The notes below the pieces were generated by a model. It saw only the letters and a list, made by a program, of their open reading frames with translations. It ran no database searches and was not told the DNA's origin. A program made the translations under genes and the position numbers. From the NCBI GenBank assembly GCA_045659025.1, contig JAZOWA010000051.1:1-54650 (forward strand): a stretch of DNA of 54,650 nt, given 5' to 3'. The number at the start of each line of letters is the position of its first letter. Within the stretch, counting starts at the first letter, position 1. Origin of the DNA: SIG455 sp045659025. Its GTDB lineage: Bacteria > Bacillota > Clostridia > UMGS1810. Shown here one piece after another: positions 23,427-31,622 of this stretch.

Positions 23427-24542
23427 TTATTTGCCGAGTTTTTCGATTATAATATCTGCAATTCTTTCAGATGCGTGACCATCACCATAGGGGTTAGCGG
23501 TCTGGGCAATCTTTGCATAGAGTGTTTTGTCGTTTAAGATACTGTTTGCAAGTTCCTTGATGTTCTCTTTGTGAACACCGCCCATAACTACTGTGCCCGC
23601 CTCAACGGCTTCGGGTCTCTCGGTCTCGTTGCGGAGCACGATTACGGGTTTGCCGAGGCTGGGAGCTTCTTCCTGAAGACCACCTGAGTCGGTCATTACA
23701 AGATAGCATCTTGCCATAGCATTGTGGAGTTCCTCAACGTCCAAGGGTTCAATCAGGTGGATTCTGTCGTTTCCACCGAGGATGGATGTGGCAGTCTCTC
23801 TTACTGCAGGATTAAGATGCATGGGATATACCACCTGAACATCACTGTTTTCTTCCACCACTTCTCTTATGGCGGTGCAGATGTTTTTGAGGGGCTCACC
23901 AAGATTCTCTCTTCTGTGGGCGGTCACAAGGATTACCCTTGTGTTTTCAAAGTCAAGGCTCTTGAGTGTCTCATCCTTGAATTCATAATCCGCTCTTACA
24001 GTAGTCTGCAAAGCGTCTATAACGGTGTTGCCTGTTATAAATATGTTCTCTTCTGCCACGTTCTCGCGGATAAGATTGTTCTTGTTGGAAATAGTGGGAG
24101 AGAAATGGAAATCCGCTATCGCACCGGTGAGCTTTCTGTTCATCTCCTCGGGGAAGGGAGAGTATTTGTCATAAGTACGCAGACCCGCTTCCACGTGGCC
24201 TACCTTCACCTGATTGTAGAATGCTGCCAAGGCACCTACAAAGGTAGTGGAAGTATCACCGTGTACCAATACGATATCAGGCTGTGCCTGCTTGATTACA
24301 TCATCCATACCGGTAAGACCGTTGGTGGTGATAGAAAGGAGAGTCTGACGATCCTTCATGATGTTAAGGTCATAGTCGGGCTTGATGTCAAATATCTCAA
24401 GCACCTGATCGAGCATTTCTCTGTGCTGGGCAGTTACTGCCACGATTGATTCGATTTCTTTTCTTTTTTCAAGTTCCTTTACCAAAGGAGCCATTTTAAT
24501 TGCTTCGGGACGTGTGCCGAATACTGTCATAACTTTAATCAT
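23427..24542 (-). CDS. mnaA: UDP-N-acetylglucosamine 2-epimerase (non-hydrolysing)
   Basis: This enzyme interconverts UDP-GlcNAc and UDP-ManNAc, supplying ManNAc for linkage units of teichoic-acid-like or secondary wall polymers. The 371 residues open KVMTVFGTRPEAIKMAPLV and contain HGDTSTTFVGALAAFY, GHVEAGLRT, TAHRREN and TDSGGLQEEAPSLGKPVIVL, all family signatures. I chose Met 24542, behind AAGGGTGG, over one 14 codons upstream. This start overlaps the end of the tagO-like gene by eight bases, indicating coupled expression. Confidence 0.95.
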   Translation of the reverse strand: MIKVMTVFGTRPEAIKMAPLVKELEKRKEIESIVAVTAQHREMLDQVLEIFDIKPDYDLNIMKDRQTLLSITTNGLTGMDDVIKQAQPDIVLVHGDTSTTFVGALAAFYNQVKVGHVEAGLRTYDKYSPFPEEMNRKLTGAIADFHFSPTISNKNNLIRENVAEENIFITGNTVIDALQTTVRADYEFKDETLKSLDFENTRVILVTAHRRENLGEPLKNICTAIREVVEENSDVQVVYPMHLNPAVRETATSILGGNDRIHLIEPLDVEELHNAMARCYLVMTDSGGLQEEAPSLGKPVIVLRNETERPEAVEAGTVVMGGVHKENIKELANSILNDKTLYAKIAQTANPYGDGHASERIADIIIEKLGK

Positions 24543-25623
24543 TTGAACCACCCTTATCTTTCTCGTTAGTTTCGTGTTCAACAATCTGTTTTATATGATC
24601 TGTCTGCCAGGTAATCACCTTGCCACCAAATACAAGCATAAGGAGTACTACCGACACCAGCAAGAATGCTGTCTGTGCGCCTTTCTCTACCAATATTACT
24701 GCGCTAAGTCCGAGGAGCATTGCTATTACGTAGAGGATAGCCACCGTCTGTTTCTGAGAGAAACCCATATCGATGAGTTTGTGATGGAGATGACCACGAT
24801 CGGCACCCATGATGGGTTTTTTGTTGTGGATTCGTCTTAAGATTGCCACGCTGGTATCAAACAGGGGCAGACCAAGGATAAGGAAGGGGATAATGAAAGA
24901 GATTACTGCATATCCCTTGAAAAGTCCCTGAATGCATATTGTAGAGAGTATAAATCCAAGGAAGGTAGAACCCGTATCACCCATGAATATTTTTGCAGGA
25001 TTGAAGTTGTAGGGGAGAAAACCAAGACAACTTCCTGCGAGGGCAGCGGCAATGATTGCTACTGTAGGCTCACCTGCAAGTATGGCAATGAAGAAGAGGG
25101 AGAAGGTAGCGATAGATGACACACCTACTGCCAATCCGTCAAGACCGTCAATGAGGTTAACCGCATTGGTTACTGCCACAATCCAGAATATTGTGATCGG
25201 CACGCTGAACCAACCCAGCGGGAGATACCCCGTATCTATTATGAATGTGGGTACGGTGAGCGCAGAGATTTTCACATCGTGGCACACCACTATAATCGCA
25301 GCAATAATCTGCACCACCAGTTTTATAAGTGCTCTCAGTTGCTTGATATCGTCCACGATACCTATGGCTACGATAATCATTGAACCGATTAGAATGCCTC
25401 TCACCTGATTGTCAATCTCAACCAGAGAGATTACTGCACACATAAATCCCAAAAATATTGCCAACCCACCAAGCCTCGGGATAGGTGCTTTGTGCACTCG
25501 TCTTTGTCCGTCGGGTACGTCTATGGCCCCCACCTTGCAAGCAAGGGTTTTTACTGCGGGGGTAGATGCCAGGGACACGAAAAACGCTATAGTAAAACAC
25601 AGTATAAGGGAGAAAACGTTCAT
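24535..25623 (-). CDS. tagO: undecaprenyl-phosphate GlcNAc-1-phosphate transferase
   Basis: TagO/WecA enzymes start wall-polymer synthesis by moving GlcNAc-1-phosphate onto undecaprenyl phosphate. The 362-residue protein has about eleven membrane helices. It shows the MraY/WecA signatures PIPRLGGLAIFLGF, the Asp-containing NLIDGLDGLAVGVS, and FNPAKIFMGDTGSTFLGF, plus a basic HLHHKLI loop. The C-terminal tail is charged. Paired with mnaA it would make the GlcNAc-ManNAc linkage disaccharide; the polymer itself is not encoded here. Confidence 0.92.
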   Translation of the reverse strand: MNVFSLILCFTIAFFVSLASTPAVKTLACKVGAIDVPDGQRRVHKAPIPRLGGLAIFLGFMCAVISLVEIDNQVRGILIGSMIIVAIGIVDDIKQLRALIKLVVQIIAAIIVVCHDVKISALTVPTFIIDTGYLPLGWFSVPITIFWIVAVTNAVNLIDGLDGLAVGVSSIATFSLFFIAILAGEPTVAIIAAALAGSCLGFLPYNFNPAKIFMGDTGSTFLGFILSTICIQGLFKGYAVISFIIPFLILGLPLFDTSVAILRRIHNKKPIMGADRGHLHHKLIDMGFSQKQTVAILYVIAMLLGLSAVILVEKGAQTAFLLVSVVLLMLVFGGKVITWQTDHIKQIVEHETNEKDKGGSND

Positions 25624-25655
25624 GTCAACACTCCTTTAATGGATTTGTCTTGATG

Positions 25656-26651
25656 TTATTTGCCTACGAAACCAATCTTGCGGTAAACTTTTGAAAGAGT
25701 TTTCCTTGCCACATAGTTGGCTCTTTCTGCGCCGCTTTTGTATATGGATTCAAGATACACCTTGTCCTTTATGATTTCGTCGTATTTTTCTCTTACGGGT
25801 TTGAGATGTTCAGACACTGCGACACCCACCGCCTCTTTGAATACGCCGTAACCACAACCGTCAAATTCCTTCTCGGTTTCTTCGATAGTCTTGCCCGTAA
25901 CGCTTGTGTATATGTTGATGAGATTGTTTATACCGTCTTTTCCGTCAGCAAATCTCACTTCACTGTCGCTGTCTGTCACGGCGCGTTTGAACTTGCGCAT
26001 AATGGAGTCGTGGTCATCGAGTATAGAGATAAATCCGTTTACGTTGGGGTCGGATTTGCTCATCTTGGATGTGGGCTCCTGCAGACTCATTATACGGGCA
26101 CCCGCCTTGGGGATAAAGGGCTCAGGCACCTTGAATGTCTCGCTGTATGCATTGTTGAATCTTATTGCAATATCCCTTGCAAGTTCCAGATGTTGCTTCT
26201 GGTCAACGCCAACAGGGACAAGGTCTGTCTGATAAAGCAGAATATCCGCCGCCATAAGCACGGGATAGGTGAAAAGGCCCGCGTTGATGTTGGTAGCATG
26301 CTTTGCAGATTTGTCTTTGAACTGGGTCATACGGCTCAGCTCACCCATGTAAGTGTTGCAGTTGAGCACCCATGCAAGTTCTGCGTGGGCAGGCACGTGG
26401 GACTGGAAAAACACTAAGTTTTCCTCTCCGTCAATTCCGCAAGCAAGATACTGGGCGAGAAATTCCATACATCTTTTTCTCAACTCTGCCGGCTCCTGAC
26501 GTACTGTGATGGAGTGCATATCCACCACGGAAAAACAGCAATTGTAATCGTGCTGGAGTGCCACCCAGTTTTTAAGAGCACCGAGGTAGTTGCCGAGGGT
26601 TACGCATCCGGTTGGCTGTATGCCTGAAAATATAACTTTTTTGTCACTCAT
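25656..26651 (-). CDS. trpS: tryptophanyl-tRNA synthetase
   Basis: This class I synthetase charges tRNA-Trp. The 331-residue length is standard. The HIGH-equivalent is in TGCVTLGNYLGALKNW (about 14-29) and the KMSKS loop in SKMSKSDPN (about 193-201). GVDQKQHLELARDIA carries the tryptophan-adenylate site residues. It lies 16 bp downstream of an aminotransferase gene on the same strand. I see no T-box leader. Confidence 0.97.
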   Translation of the reverse strand: MSDKKVIFSGIQPTGCVTLGNYLGALKNWVALQHDYNCCFSVVDMHSITVRQEPAELRKRCMEFLAQYLACGIDGEENLVFFQSHVPAHAELAWVLNCNTYMGELSRMTQFKDKSAKHATNINAGLFTYPVLMAADILLYQTDLVPVGVDQKQHLELARDIAIRFNNAYSETFKVPEPFIPKAGARIMSLQEPTSKMSKSDPNVNGFISILDDHDSIMRKFKRAVTDSDSEVRFADGKDGINNLINIYTSVTGKTIEETEKEFDGCGYGVFKEAVGVAVSEHLKPVREKYDEIIKDKVYLESIYKSGAERANYVARKTLSKVYRKIGFVGK

Positions 26652-26667
26652 TTTAGTATCCTTCCGA

Positions 26668-27861
26668 TCAGTTCAATTCTTCTTTAAGCAAATCACCAAG
26701 GACTTTGATACCAAGGTCGATTTTTTCATTTGAAACGGTTGTAAAGTTAAGACGGAAACAGTTAGAGGGCTTTGCAGCATCCACCATGAAACTGTTGCCG
26801 GGCACGAACGCCATCTTCTTGTCAATTGCCTTTTTGAGCAATGCCTTGGTGTCCACTCCCTCGGGGAGAGTCACCCACAGGAATATTCCGCCGTCAGGAC
26901 GGGTATATACCGCTTTGTCGGGGAAGTATTTGTCCATTGCATCAAGCATAGCATCGCATTTCTCTTTGCAGGAGAGAGCGCCTTTTTCAATATGCTTTTC
27001 AATGCTGTATTTATCCATATACTCGGATATAATCATCTGGGGAAGAAGGGGAGTGTGGACGTCGTTTGCCTGTTTAACTACGATTACTCTTTCCATAAGT
27101 TCGCTGTGACCCACCAGGAAACCAACTCGGAGTCCGGGTGAAAGTGTCTTTGAGAAAGAGCCGACGTATATCACTCTGCCCTCTGTATCCATAGACTTGA
27201 TTGTGGGGATGTACTCACCTCTGAATCTGAGCTCGCCATAGGGGTTGTCCTCAAGGATGAGACAGTTGTACTTCTTGGCAAGGTCAAGGAGTGCCTTGCG
27301 CTTTGCACCACTCATTGTGATGCCTGTGGGATTCTGGAAGGTGGGAATGGTGTATATGAATTTAACCTTCTTTGTTTTGAGTATCTTTTCGCAATATTCA
27401 AGGTCCATACCATCTTCATCCACGGGCACACCATAGAGGGTTGCTTCATAGGAGCGGAGCGAATTCAATGTACCTACGAAGGTGGGGCTTTCAACTATGA
27501 CGCCGTCACCGGGATTGATAAGGCACTTTGCCACAAGGTCAATACCCTGCTGTGCACCGGTGGTGATTATGGTGGTGTCCACCTCACTGCCCACGCCTAC
27601 GGCACTGTTCATTTTGATAACCTGCTCAATCAAGGGGGTATATCCTTCGGTAACGCCGTATTTTAATGTGAAATGACCGTTGTTTTTGAGGATGTCTGCA
27701 GAGATGTCTGCCAGTTCTGATGTAGGATAAACCTCAGGGGAGGGGATACCTCCTGCAAAGGAAATTATATCTGCCTGTCCCATAAGCTTGAACATCTCTC
27801 TTATAGCGGATGCCTCAAGGGGACGTACTCTTTGTGAAAGTGAATTTTTGATATCCGGCAT
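26668..27861 (-). CDS. PLP-dependent aminotransferase, class I/II
   Basis: This 397-residue fold-type I aminotransferase resembles 2-aminoadipate or aromatic transaminases of the LysN/AraT kind. It shows DIISFAGGIPSPEVYP, TTGAQQGIDLVAKCL (PLP phosphate site), the NPTG motif in IPTFQNPTGITMSG, EDNPYGELRF, and the PLP lysine in GSFSKTLSPGLRVGF. The substrate cannot be fixed from sequence. The gene next to it is trpS, which is suggestive of aromatic amino acids but not evidence. Confidence 0.88.
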   Translation of the reverse strand: MPDIKNSLSQRVRPLEASAIREMFKLMGQADIISFAGGIPSPEVYPTSELADISADILKNNGHFTLKYGVTEGYTPLIEQVIKMNSAVGVGSEVDTTIITTGAQQGIDLVAKCLINPGDGVIVESPTFVGTLNSLRSYEATLYGVPVDEDGMDLEYCEKILKTKKVKFIYTIPTFQNPTGITMSGAKRKALLDLAKKYNCLILEDNPYGELRFRGEYIPTIKSMDTEGRVIYVGSFSKTLSPGLRVGFLVGHSELMERVIVVKQANDVHTPLLPQMIISEYMDKYSIEKHIEKGALSCKEKCDAMLDAMDKYFPDKAVYTRPDGGIFLWVTLPEGVDTKALLKKAIDKKMAFVPGNSFMVDAAKPSNCFRLNFTTVSNEKIDLGIKVLGDLLKEELN

Positions 27862-28031
27862 AATGTGACCTCCAAAAAAGTAAGCAATAAATAAATTATC
27901 TTATATAATAACATATAATACATAAAAAATCAATAATATATGGAAAATCCGCAATTTGTATATAGCGAAATAAAAGAGTGAAAAAAGCCTTGACTTTTTG
28001 AAAATGTGTTGCTATAATAAAGTGGTTGAAC

Positions 28032-28120
28032 GGAGAGGTGGCCGAGTTGGTTGAAGGCGCAGCATTGGAAATGCTGTGTACGTTAATCACGTACCGTGGG
28101 TTCGAATCCCATCCTTTCCT
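28032..28120 (+). tRNA. trnS: tRNA-Ser (GGA)
   Basis: This long-variable-arm tRNA has acceptor GGAGAGG (28032-28038) pairing with CCTTTCC (28113-28119, one G-U). It also has D-arm GCCGAGTTGGTTGAAGGC, anticodon GGA in CATTGGAAATG, variable arm TACG-TTAATCA-CGTA and T-loop TTCGAAT. CCA is not encoded. The base at the discriminator position is T, whereas bacterial tRNA-Ser normally has G there. A terminator follows directly. Confidence 0.93.
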
Positions 28121-28187
28121 GATTAAAAAACCGATACCTTTTGGTATCGGTTTTTTTAATTAAGAGGGATTCGAACCCTGAGAGGGC
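28106..28187 (+). repeat. 82-bp direct repeat, copy A (tRNA-Ser 3' end plus terminator)
   Basis: This copy runs from ATCCCATCCTTTCCTG in the tRNA T-arm and acceptor end, through the terminator, to GGGATTCGAACCCTGAGAG. It is repeated without mismatch at 28295-28376. The right part contains a T-loop-like GGGATTCGAACCC. Confidence 0.9.
28124..28157 (+). terminator. terminator after tRNA-Ser
   Basis: AAAAACCGATACC pairs with GGTATCGGTTTTT across TTTT, then more T. A second identical copy is at 28313-28346 inside the downstream repeat. Confidence 0.9.
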
Positions 28188-28294
28188 ACTCGTCGAGAAG
28201 GAAAAAGGCGAAGCCTGTTTGCCGACGAGTGGTGCGCAGGCGGGTACTGTGCCAAAGGCACGGTCGACAAGCAGGAAGGATGCGAAGCATACTT
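28188..28294. repeat. 107-bp hairpin-rich insert between the 82-bp repeats
   Basis: No ORF of note. It holds a chain of small palindromes: ACTCGTCG (28188-28195) with CGACGAGT (28223-28230); GGC-GAA-GCC; GTGCC-AAA-GGCAC; ATGC-GAA-GCAT. Similar GAA-loop mini-hairpins occur beside the tRNA-Asn near position 500-800. Confidence 0.55.
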
Positions 28295-28376
28295 ATCCCA
28301 TCCTTTCCTGATTAAAAAACCGATACCTTTTGGTATCGGTTTTTTTAATTAAGAGGGATTCGAACCCTGAGAGGGC
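28295..28376 (+). repeat. 82-bp direct repeat, copy B
   Basis: Identical to 28106-28187 and 189 bp further on. It contains only the last 15 bases of the tRNA, so it is not a second tRNA gene. Confidence 0.9.
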
Positions 28377-28488
28377 TATAATAGGAAACAGAAATTTCGG
28401 CACAGGGGATTCGGCGGTACAATTTGCAAGAATTTTTAAGGACAAACGACGAAAATTTATAAAAAATCGCAAAAACCAAACTATTATA

Positions 28489-28517
28489 TTGACTTAATTT
28501 GCAAAAGGGTGTAATAT
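28489..28517 (+). promoter_or_regulatory. promoter of the AGCS symporter
   Basis: TTGACT (28489-28494), a 17-bp spacer, then TAATAT (28512-28517), 65 bp before the start codon. Confidence 0.55.
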
Positions 28518-28582
28518 CAATACTGTTGTGCTTGTTTAATTTATAACAATCTTTTACAATAAAGACGTAATGGAGAATGATT

Positions 28583-29977
28583 ATGAACAACTTTTTGGAA
28601 ATGGTAACATGGTTGAATGGTAAGATCAACGGCTTCGTATGGGGGCCTGTTATGATAGCCCTTATGATAGGTACGGGTCTGTTTTTGTCAATCAACACAA
28701 AGTTTTTGCAGTTCAGGAAATTCGGCTATGCGATTAAGAACACCATCGGAGGTGTATTTTCCAAGAAACAGCGCACAGGCGACGAGGCGGGTGTAAGCTC
28801 GTTCCAGGCGGTGGCAACTGCTATGGCGGGTACAATCGGTACAGGCAGTATTGCAGGTATCGCAACTGCTATTGTGTCAGGTGGTCCCGGCGCTATTTTC
28901 TGGATGTGGATAAGTGCTCTTTTAGGTATGGTTACAAAGTACAGCGAGATTGTGCTTTCTATTTCCTGCCGTGAAAGAGATAAGAAGGGCCAGTGGACAG
29001 GCGGTCCTATGTATTACATAAGGAACGGTCTCGGTCTCAAATGGCTTGCAGGATTTTTTGCAGTATTTGCAGTTCTCGCTTGCCTGGGTACAGGTAATGC
29101 CACCCAGTCAAACTCCATTGCGGTTGCCCTTGAGTCAACCATGAAGGTATCTCCCTTTATAACAGGTATAGTTCTTACAATTATAGTAAGTGCGGTTATC
29201 CTCGGCGGTATGCGCCGTATATCATCAGTAAATGAGAAGCTCGTTCCTACTATGGCGATTTTCTACGTGGTGTGTTCTTTGGTGGTGCTCGTTATAAACG
29301 CCAAGGCAATCCCTTCTGCATTTGCGCTGATATTCAGAGAAGCGTTCAACTTCAAATCCGCAGCAGGCGGCGTGGCGGGATACGGTATAATGACTGCTAT
29401 TCACTATGGTTTTTCCAGAGGTATCTTCTCTAACGAAGCAGGTCTCGGTAGTGCGCCTATTGCTCATGCGGCATCCAGCGTAACCAACCCCGTTGACCAG
29501 GGTCTCTGGGGCATGTTCGAGGTGTTCTTCACCACCATTATCATCTGCACAATCTCCGCACTCATCATTCTTACCACCGGTTTGTGGCAGGATGGCGAGC
29601 TCCTCGGAGCAGCACTCAGTATTGCATCCTTCAACAAGGTGCTCCCCGGCGTAGGTAGTGTGGTAGTTACATTCTCCACCATATTCTTCGCTCTTTCCAC
29701 AGTTCTCGGCTGGGCTTACTACGGCGAGGTTGCGGTGAAGTACCTTTTCAATAACAGTATTGTGGCCGTGTGGATCTATCGTGTAGCGTATGTTGCTGTG
29801 GTATTCGTGGGCTGTGTAGGTGACCTTGAGCTCATCTGGAGCATCTCCGAGACAATGAACGGCCTTATGATGATTCCCAACCTTATCGGTCTTCTCGGCA
29901 TGTACAAGATTGTTAAGCATCTTACCAGAGAGTACTTTGACAGCGACGAGCAGATTGAATTTGAAAATACAAAATAA
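28583..29977 (+). CDS. alanine/glycine:cation symporter (AGCS family)
   Basis: This sodium-coupled alanine or glycine importer has 464 residues and about eleven membrane helices. Family stretches include GTGLFLSINTKFLQF, QAVATAMAGTIGTGSIAGIA, GGPGAIFWMWISALLGM, GGPMYYI, and FSRGIFSNEAGLGSAPIAHA with its conserved Asn-Glu. I chose ATG 28583, eight bases after GGAG, over ATG 28577, which is too close. Monocistronic between its promoter and a terminator. Confidence 0.93.
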   Translation: MNNFLEMVTWLNGKINGFVWGPVMIALMIGTGLFLSINTKFLQFRKFGYAIKNTIGGVFSKKQRTGDEAGVSSFQAVATAMAGTIGTGSIAGIATAIVSGGPGAIFWMWISALLGMVTKYSEIVLSISCRERDKKGQWTGGPMYYIRNGLGLKWLAGFFAVFAVLACLGTGNATQSNSIAVALESTMKVSPFITGIVLTIIVSAVILGGMRRISSVNEKLVPTMAIFYVVCSLVVLVINAKAIPSAFALIFREAFNFKSAAGGVAGYGIMTAIHYGFSRGIFSNEAGLGSAPIAHAASSVTNPVDQGLWGMFEVFFTTIIICTISALIILTTGLWQDGELLGAALSIASFNKVLPGVGSVVVTFSTIFFALSTVLGWAYYGEVAVKYLFNNSIVAVWIYRVAYVAVVFVGCVGDLELIWSISETMNGLMMIPNLIGLLGMYKIVKHLTREYFDSDEQIEFENTK

Positions 29978-29989
29978 TGAACATATTAA

Positions 29990-30020
29990 AAAGCCCTTGC
30001 ATCTGCAAGGGCTTTTTTGA
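29990..30020. terminator. bidirectional terminator, symporter / recR
   Basis: AAGCCCTTGC pairs with GCAAGGGCTT, flanked by A- and T-runs. Confidence 0.85.
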
Positions 30021-30028
30021 TTTACAAT

Positions 30029-30625
30029 TCAGATTTCTGTTCTTCCTTCCAATGCCTTTGCCAGAGTTACCTGGTCGGCATATTCCAGGTCACCGCCTAC
30101 AGGCAGACCGTATGCTATACGGGTTACCTTCACGTTATAGGGCTTCATAAGACGGGCAATATACATAGCGGTTGCCTCGCCGTCAATACTGGGATTGTTC
30201 GCCATTATGACTTCCTTCACCTCACCGCTTTTGATTCTTTCCATCAAAGCGTCAATCGTGAGGTCGGAGGGGCTGATTCCGTCAACGGGGGAGATAGAGC
30301 CGTGGAGCACGTGGTACGTACCGCCAAATTCCCCGGTCTTCTCCATTGAGATTACGTCCCTCGGCCTTTCCACTACGCAGATTACAGACTTGTCTCTGTT
30401 TACGTTGGCGCATATCTCACATACCGTATCCTCTGTTATGTTGTGACAAACGGGACAATAGTGAGTCTTGCTTTTGGCAGATACTAAAGTGTCTGCGATG
30501 TATTGCACCTGCTCGTCGGAGAGTGACAGTATATAGTAAGCCATTCTCACCGCAGACTTCTGTCCCACGCCGGGCAGAGAACGGAAGATATCTATAAGCT
30601 TTGAGAAAGTGGTACTGTAAATCAT
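30029..30625 (-). CDS. recR: recombination protein RecR
   Basis: RecR works with RecF and RecO to load RecA at gaps. The 198-residue protein has the helix-hairpin-helix FRSLPGVGQKSAVRMAYY, a zinc finger with Cys57, 60, 69 and 72, and a Toprim domain from about residue 79 (VVERPRDVISMEKTG onward). I chose Met 30625 behind AAGGAGG. The usual upstream partners dnaX and ybaB are not adjacent; veg lies upstream instead. Confidence 0.95.
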   Translation of the reverse strand: MIYSTTFSKLIDIFRSLPGVGQKSAVRMAYYILSLSDEQVQYIADTLVSAKSKTHYCPVCHNITEDTVCEICANVNRDKSVICVVERPRDVISMEKTGEFGGTYHVLHGSISPVDGISPSDLTIDALMERIKSGEVKEVIMANNPSIDGEATAMYIARLMKPYNVKVTRIAYGLPVGGDLEYADQVTLAKALEGRTEI

Positions 30626-30654
30626 TTTGGACCTCCTTGCGCACGATTGTCTAA

Positions 30655-30685
30655 TAAAAAAGTACATCTCGAAAAAGATGCACTT
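30655..30685 (-). terminator. terminator of veg (minus strand)
   Basis: On the minus strand, AGTGCATCT pairs with AGATGTACT (one G-U), followed by TTTTTTA. Confidence 0.7.
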
Positions 30686-30694
30686 GCATTTGGC

Positions 30695-30940
30695 TTATTT
30701 GAATACTACTACTTCAACGGCACGGGTGAGGATATCGGCGTAGCTGAAAGACACCCTGCGTTCGCTTTCTTCGCCCTTGGGCTCGAGTTTAACAACAAAA
30801 ATATTAGGGTAAACGTGTTCGATTACACCCTTACGAGCGAACCTCATCTTTCTGCCCTTTTTGACAGTCACGTGTACACGTCTGCCTTCGTATGTAGCAA
30901 GAGTATCTCTTATTTCTTCAATCTTGTTTATGGTGTTCAT
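30695..30940 (-). CDS. veg: Veg protein
   Basis: Veg is a small, highly expressed Firmicutes protein linked in Bacillus to biofilm gene control. The 81 residues contain the family core LATYEGRRVHVTVKKGRKM and an SH3-like beta-barrel pattern. Its promoter is a near-perfect consensus, fitting strong expression. It is divergent from spoVG. Confidence 0.92.
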   Translation of the reverse strand: MNTINKIEEIRDTLATYEGRRVHVTVKKGRKMRFARKGVIEHVYPNIFVVKLEPKGEESERRVSFSYADILTRAVEVVVFK

Positions 30941-30996
30941 ACACCCACACTCCGTTTTTTAAATTAAGAAACAAAGCTGTCGTATCGATACTTGGC

Positions 30997-31025
30997 ATTA
31001 TATCATAAAAAGAAATTTCTGTCAA
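30997..31025 (-). promoter_or_regulatory. consensus sigma-A promoter of veg
   Basis: On the minus strand: TTGACA (31025-31020), a 17-bp spacer, then TATAAT (31002-30997). Both hexamers are perfect, as in the well-known strong veg promoter of Bacillus. Confidence 0.85.
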
Positions 31026-31138
31026 GAGTGGGGGATAAGAGGGAGCAAGAGCAAAAATAATTCAAAGATGAATAAACTTTATGATATGGTGCAATATAAC
31101 AAAAGAAGCAACCAACTTAAAGGAAGGACGATTTAATC

Positions 31139-31420
31139 ATGGAGATTACGGATATCAGGATAAGACGTATAGACCAGGAAGGCAAGATGAGGGCGGTAGT
31201 GTCGGTGACGTTTGACAACTGCTTTGTGGTGCACGATATCAAGGTGATAGAAGGGGATGACAAGTTGTTTATTGCGATGCCCTCCCGCAAGACTCCCGAT
31301 AACGAATACAAGGATATTGCCCATCCGATAAACACGCAGATGCGAGAACTTTTGCAGATGTCAATTGTGGATAAGTACAATTCTGCGGTGATTCAGGAGG
31401 GCATAGAAGCCGATGAATGA
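31139..31420 (+). CDS. spoVG: septation / RNA-binding regulator SpoVG
   Basis: SpoVG is a small DNA- and RNA-binding regulator affecting sporulation septation and virulence genes in Firmicutes. The 93 residues include MEITDIRIRRI, VSVTFDNCFVVHDIKVIEG, FIAMPSRK and DIAHPIN, the family's diagnostic run. Upstream, AGCAAAA (31050) and GAAT (31070) 13 bp apart resemble a sigma-H promoter with one mismatch; sigma-H drives spoVG in Bacillus. Two hairpins follow the gene. Confidence 0.95.
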   Translation: MEITDIRIRRIDQEGKMRAVVSVTFDNCFVVHDIKVIEGDDKLFIAMPSRKTPDNEYKDIAHPINTQMRELLQMSIVDKYNSAVIQEGIEADE

Positions 31421-31454
31421 CAAGGTTTTGCCACGCGTCCCAAAACCCTTGTCA
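31418..31454 (+). promoter_or_regulatory. hairpin overlapping the spoVG stop codon
   Basis: TGACAAGG (31418-31425) pairs with CCTTGTCA (31447-31454), extended by TTTT/AAAA after a bulge. There is no T-tract, so it is more likely an mRNA-end or stability element than a terminator. Confidence 0.5.
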
Positions 31455-31488
31455 CATTGCCCAAAACAAAGGCGGAAAATCGCTTATG

Positions 31489-31514
31489 CGAGCCAGAAAT
31501 GGCTCGTTTTTTTG
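31489..31514 (+). terminator. terminator after spoVG
   Basis: CGAGCC pairs with GGCTCG across AGAAAT, followed by seven T. Confidence 0.8.
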
Positions 31515-31585
31515 TGCACTATTAACGAAATTTTCAAAAAAGCCATGAAATTGTAATATCATCGTAATATTTTTGAAAAAAACAC

Positions 31586-31614
31586 TTGCAAAATCCCTGA
31601 ATTTAAGGTAAAAT
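31586..31614 (+). promoter_or_regulatory. dcw cluster promoter
   Basis: TTGCAA (31586-31591), a 17-bp spacer, then TAAAAT (31609-31614). Transcription would start near 31621, right at the MraZ boxes. Confidence 0.7.
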
Positions 31615-31622
31615 TACATCAT

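Noticed and set aside
26652..26668. T-box or trp leader before trpS
   Set aside because: The aminotransferase gene ends 16 bp upstream on the same strand, leaving no room for a leader.
28295..28376. second tRNA-Ser gene
   Set aside because: Only the last 15 bases of the tRNA are repeated; there is no D-arm or anticodon arm.
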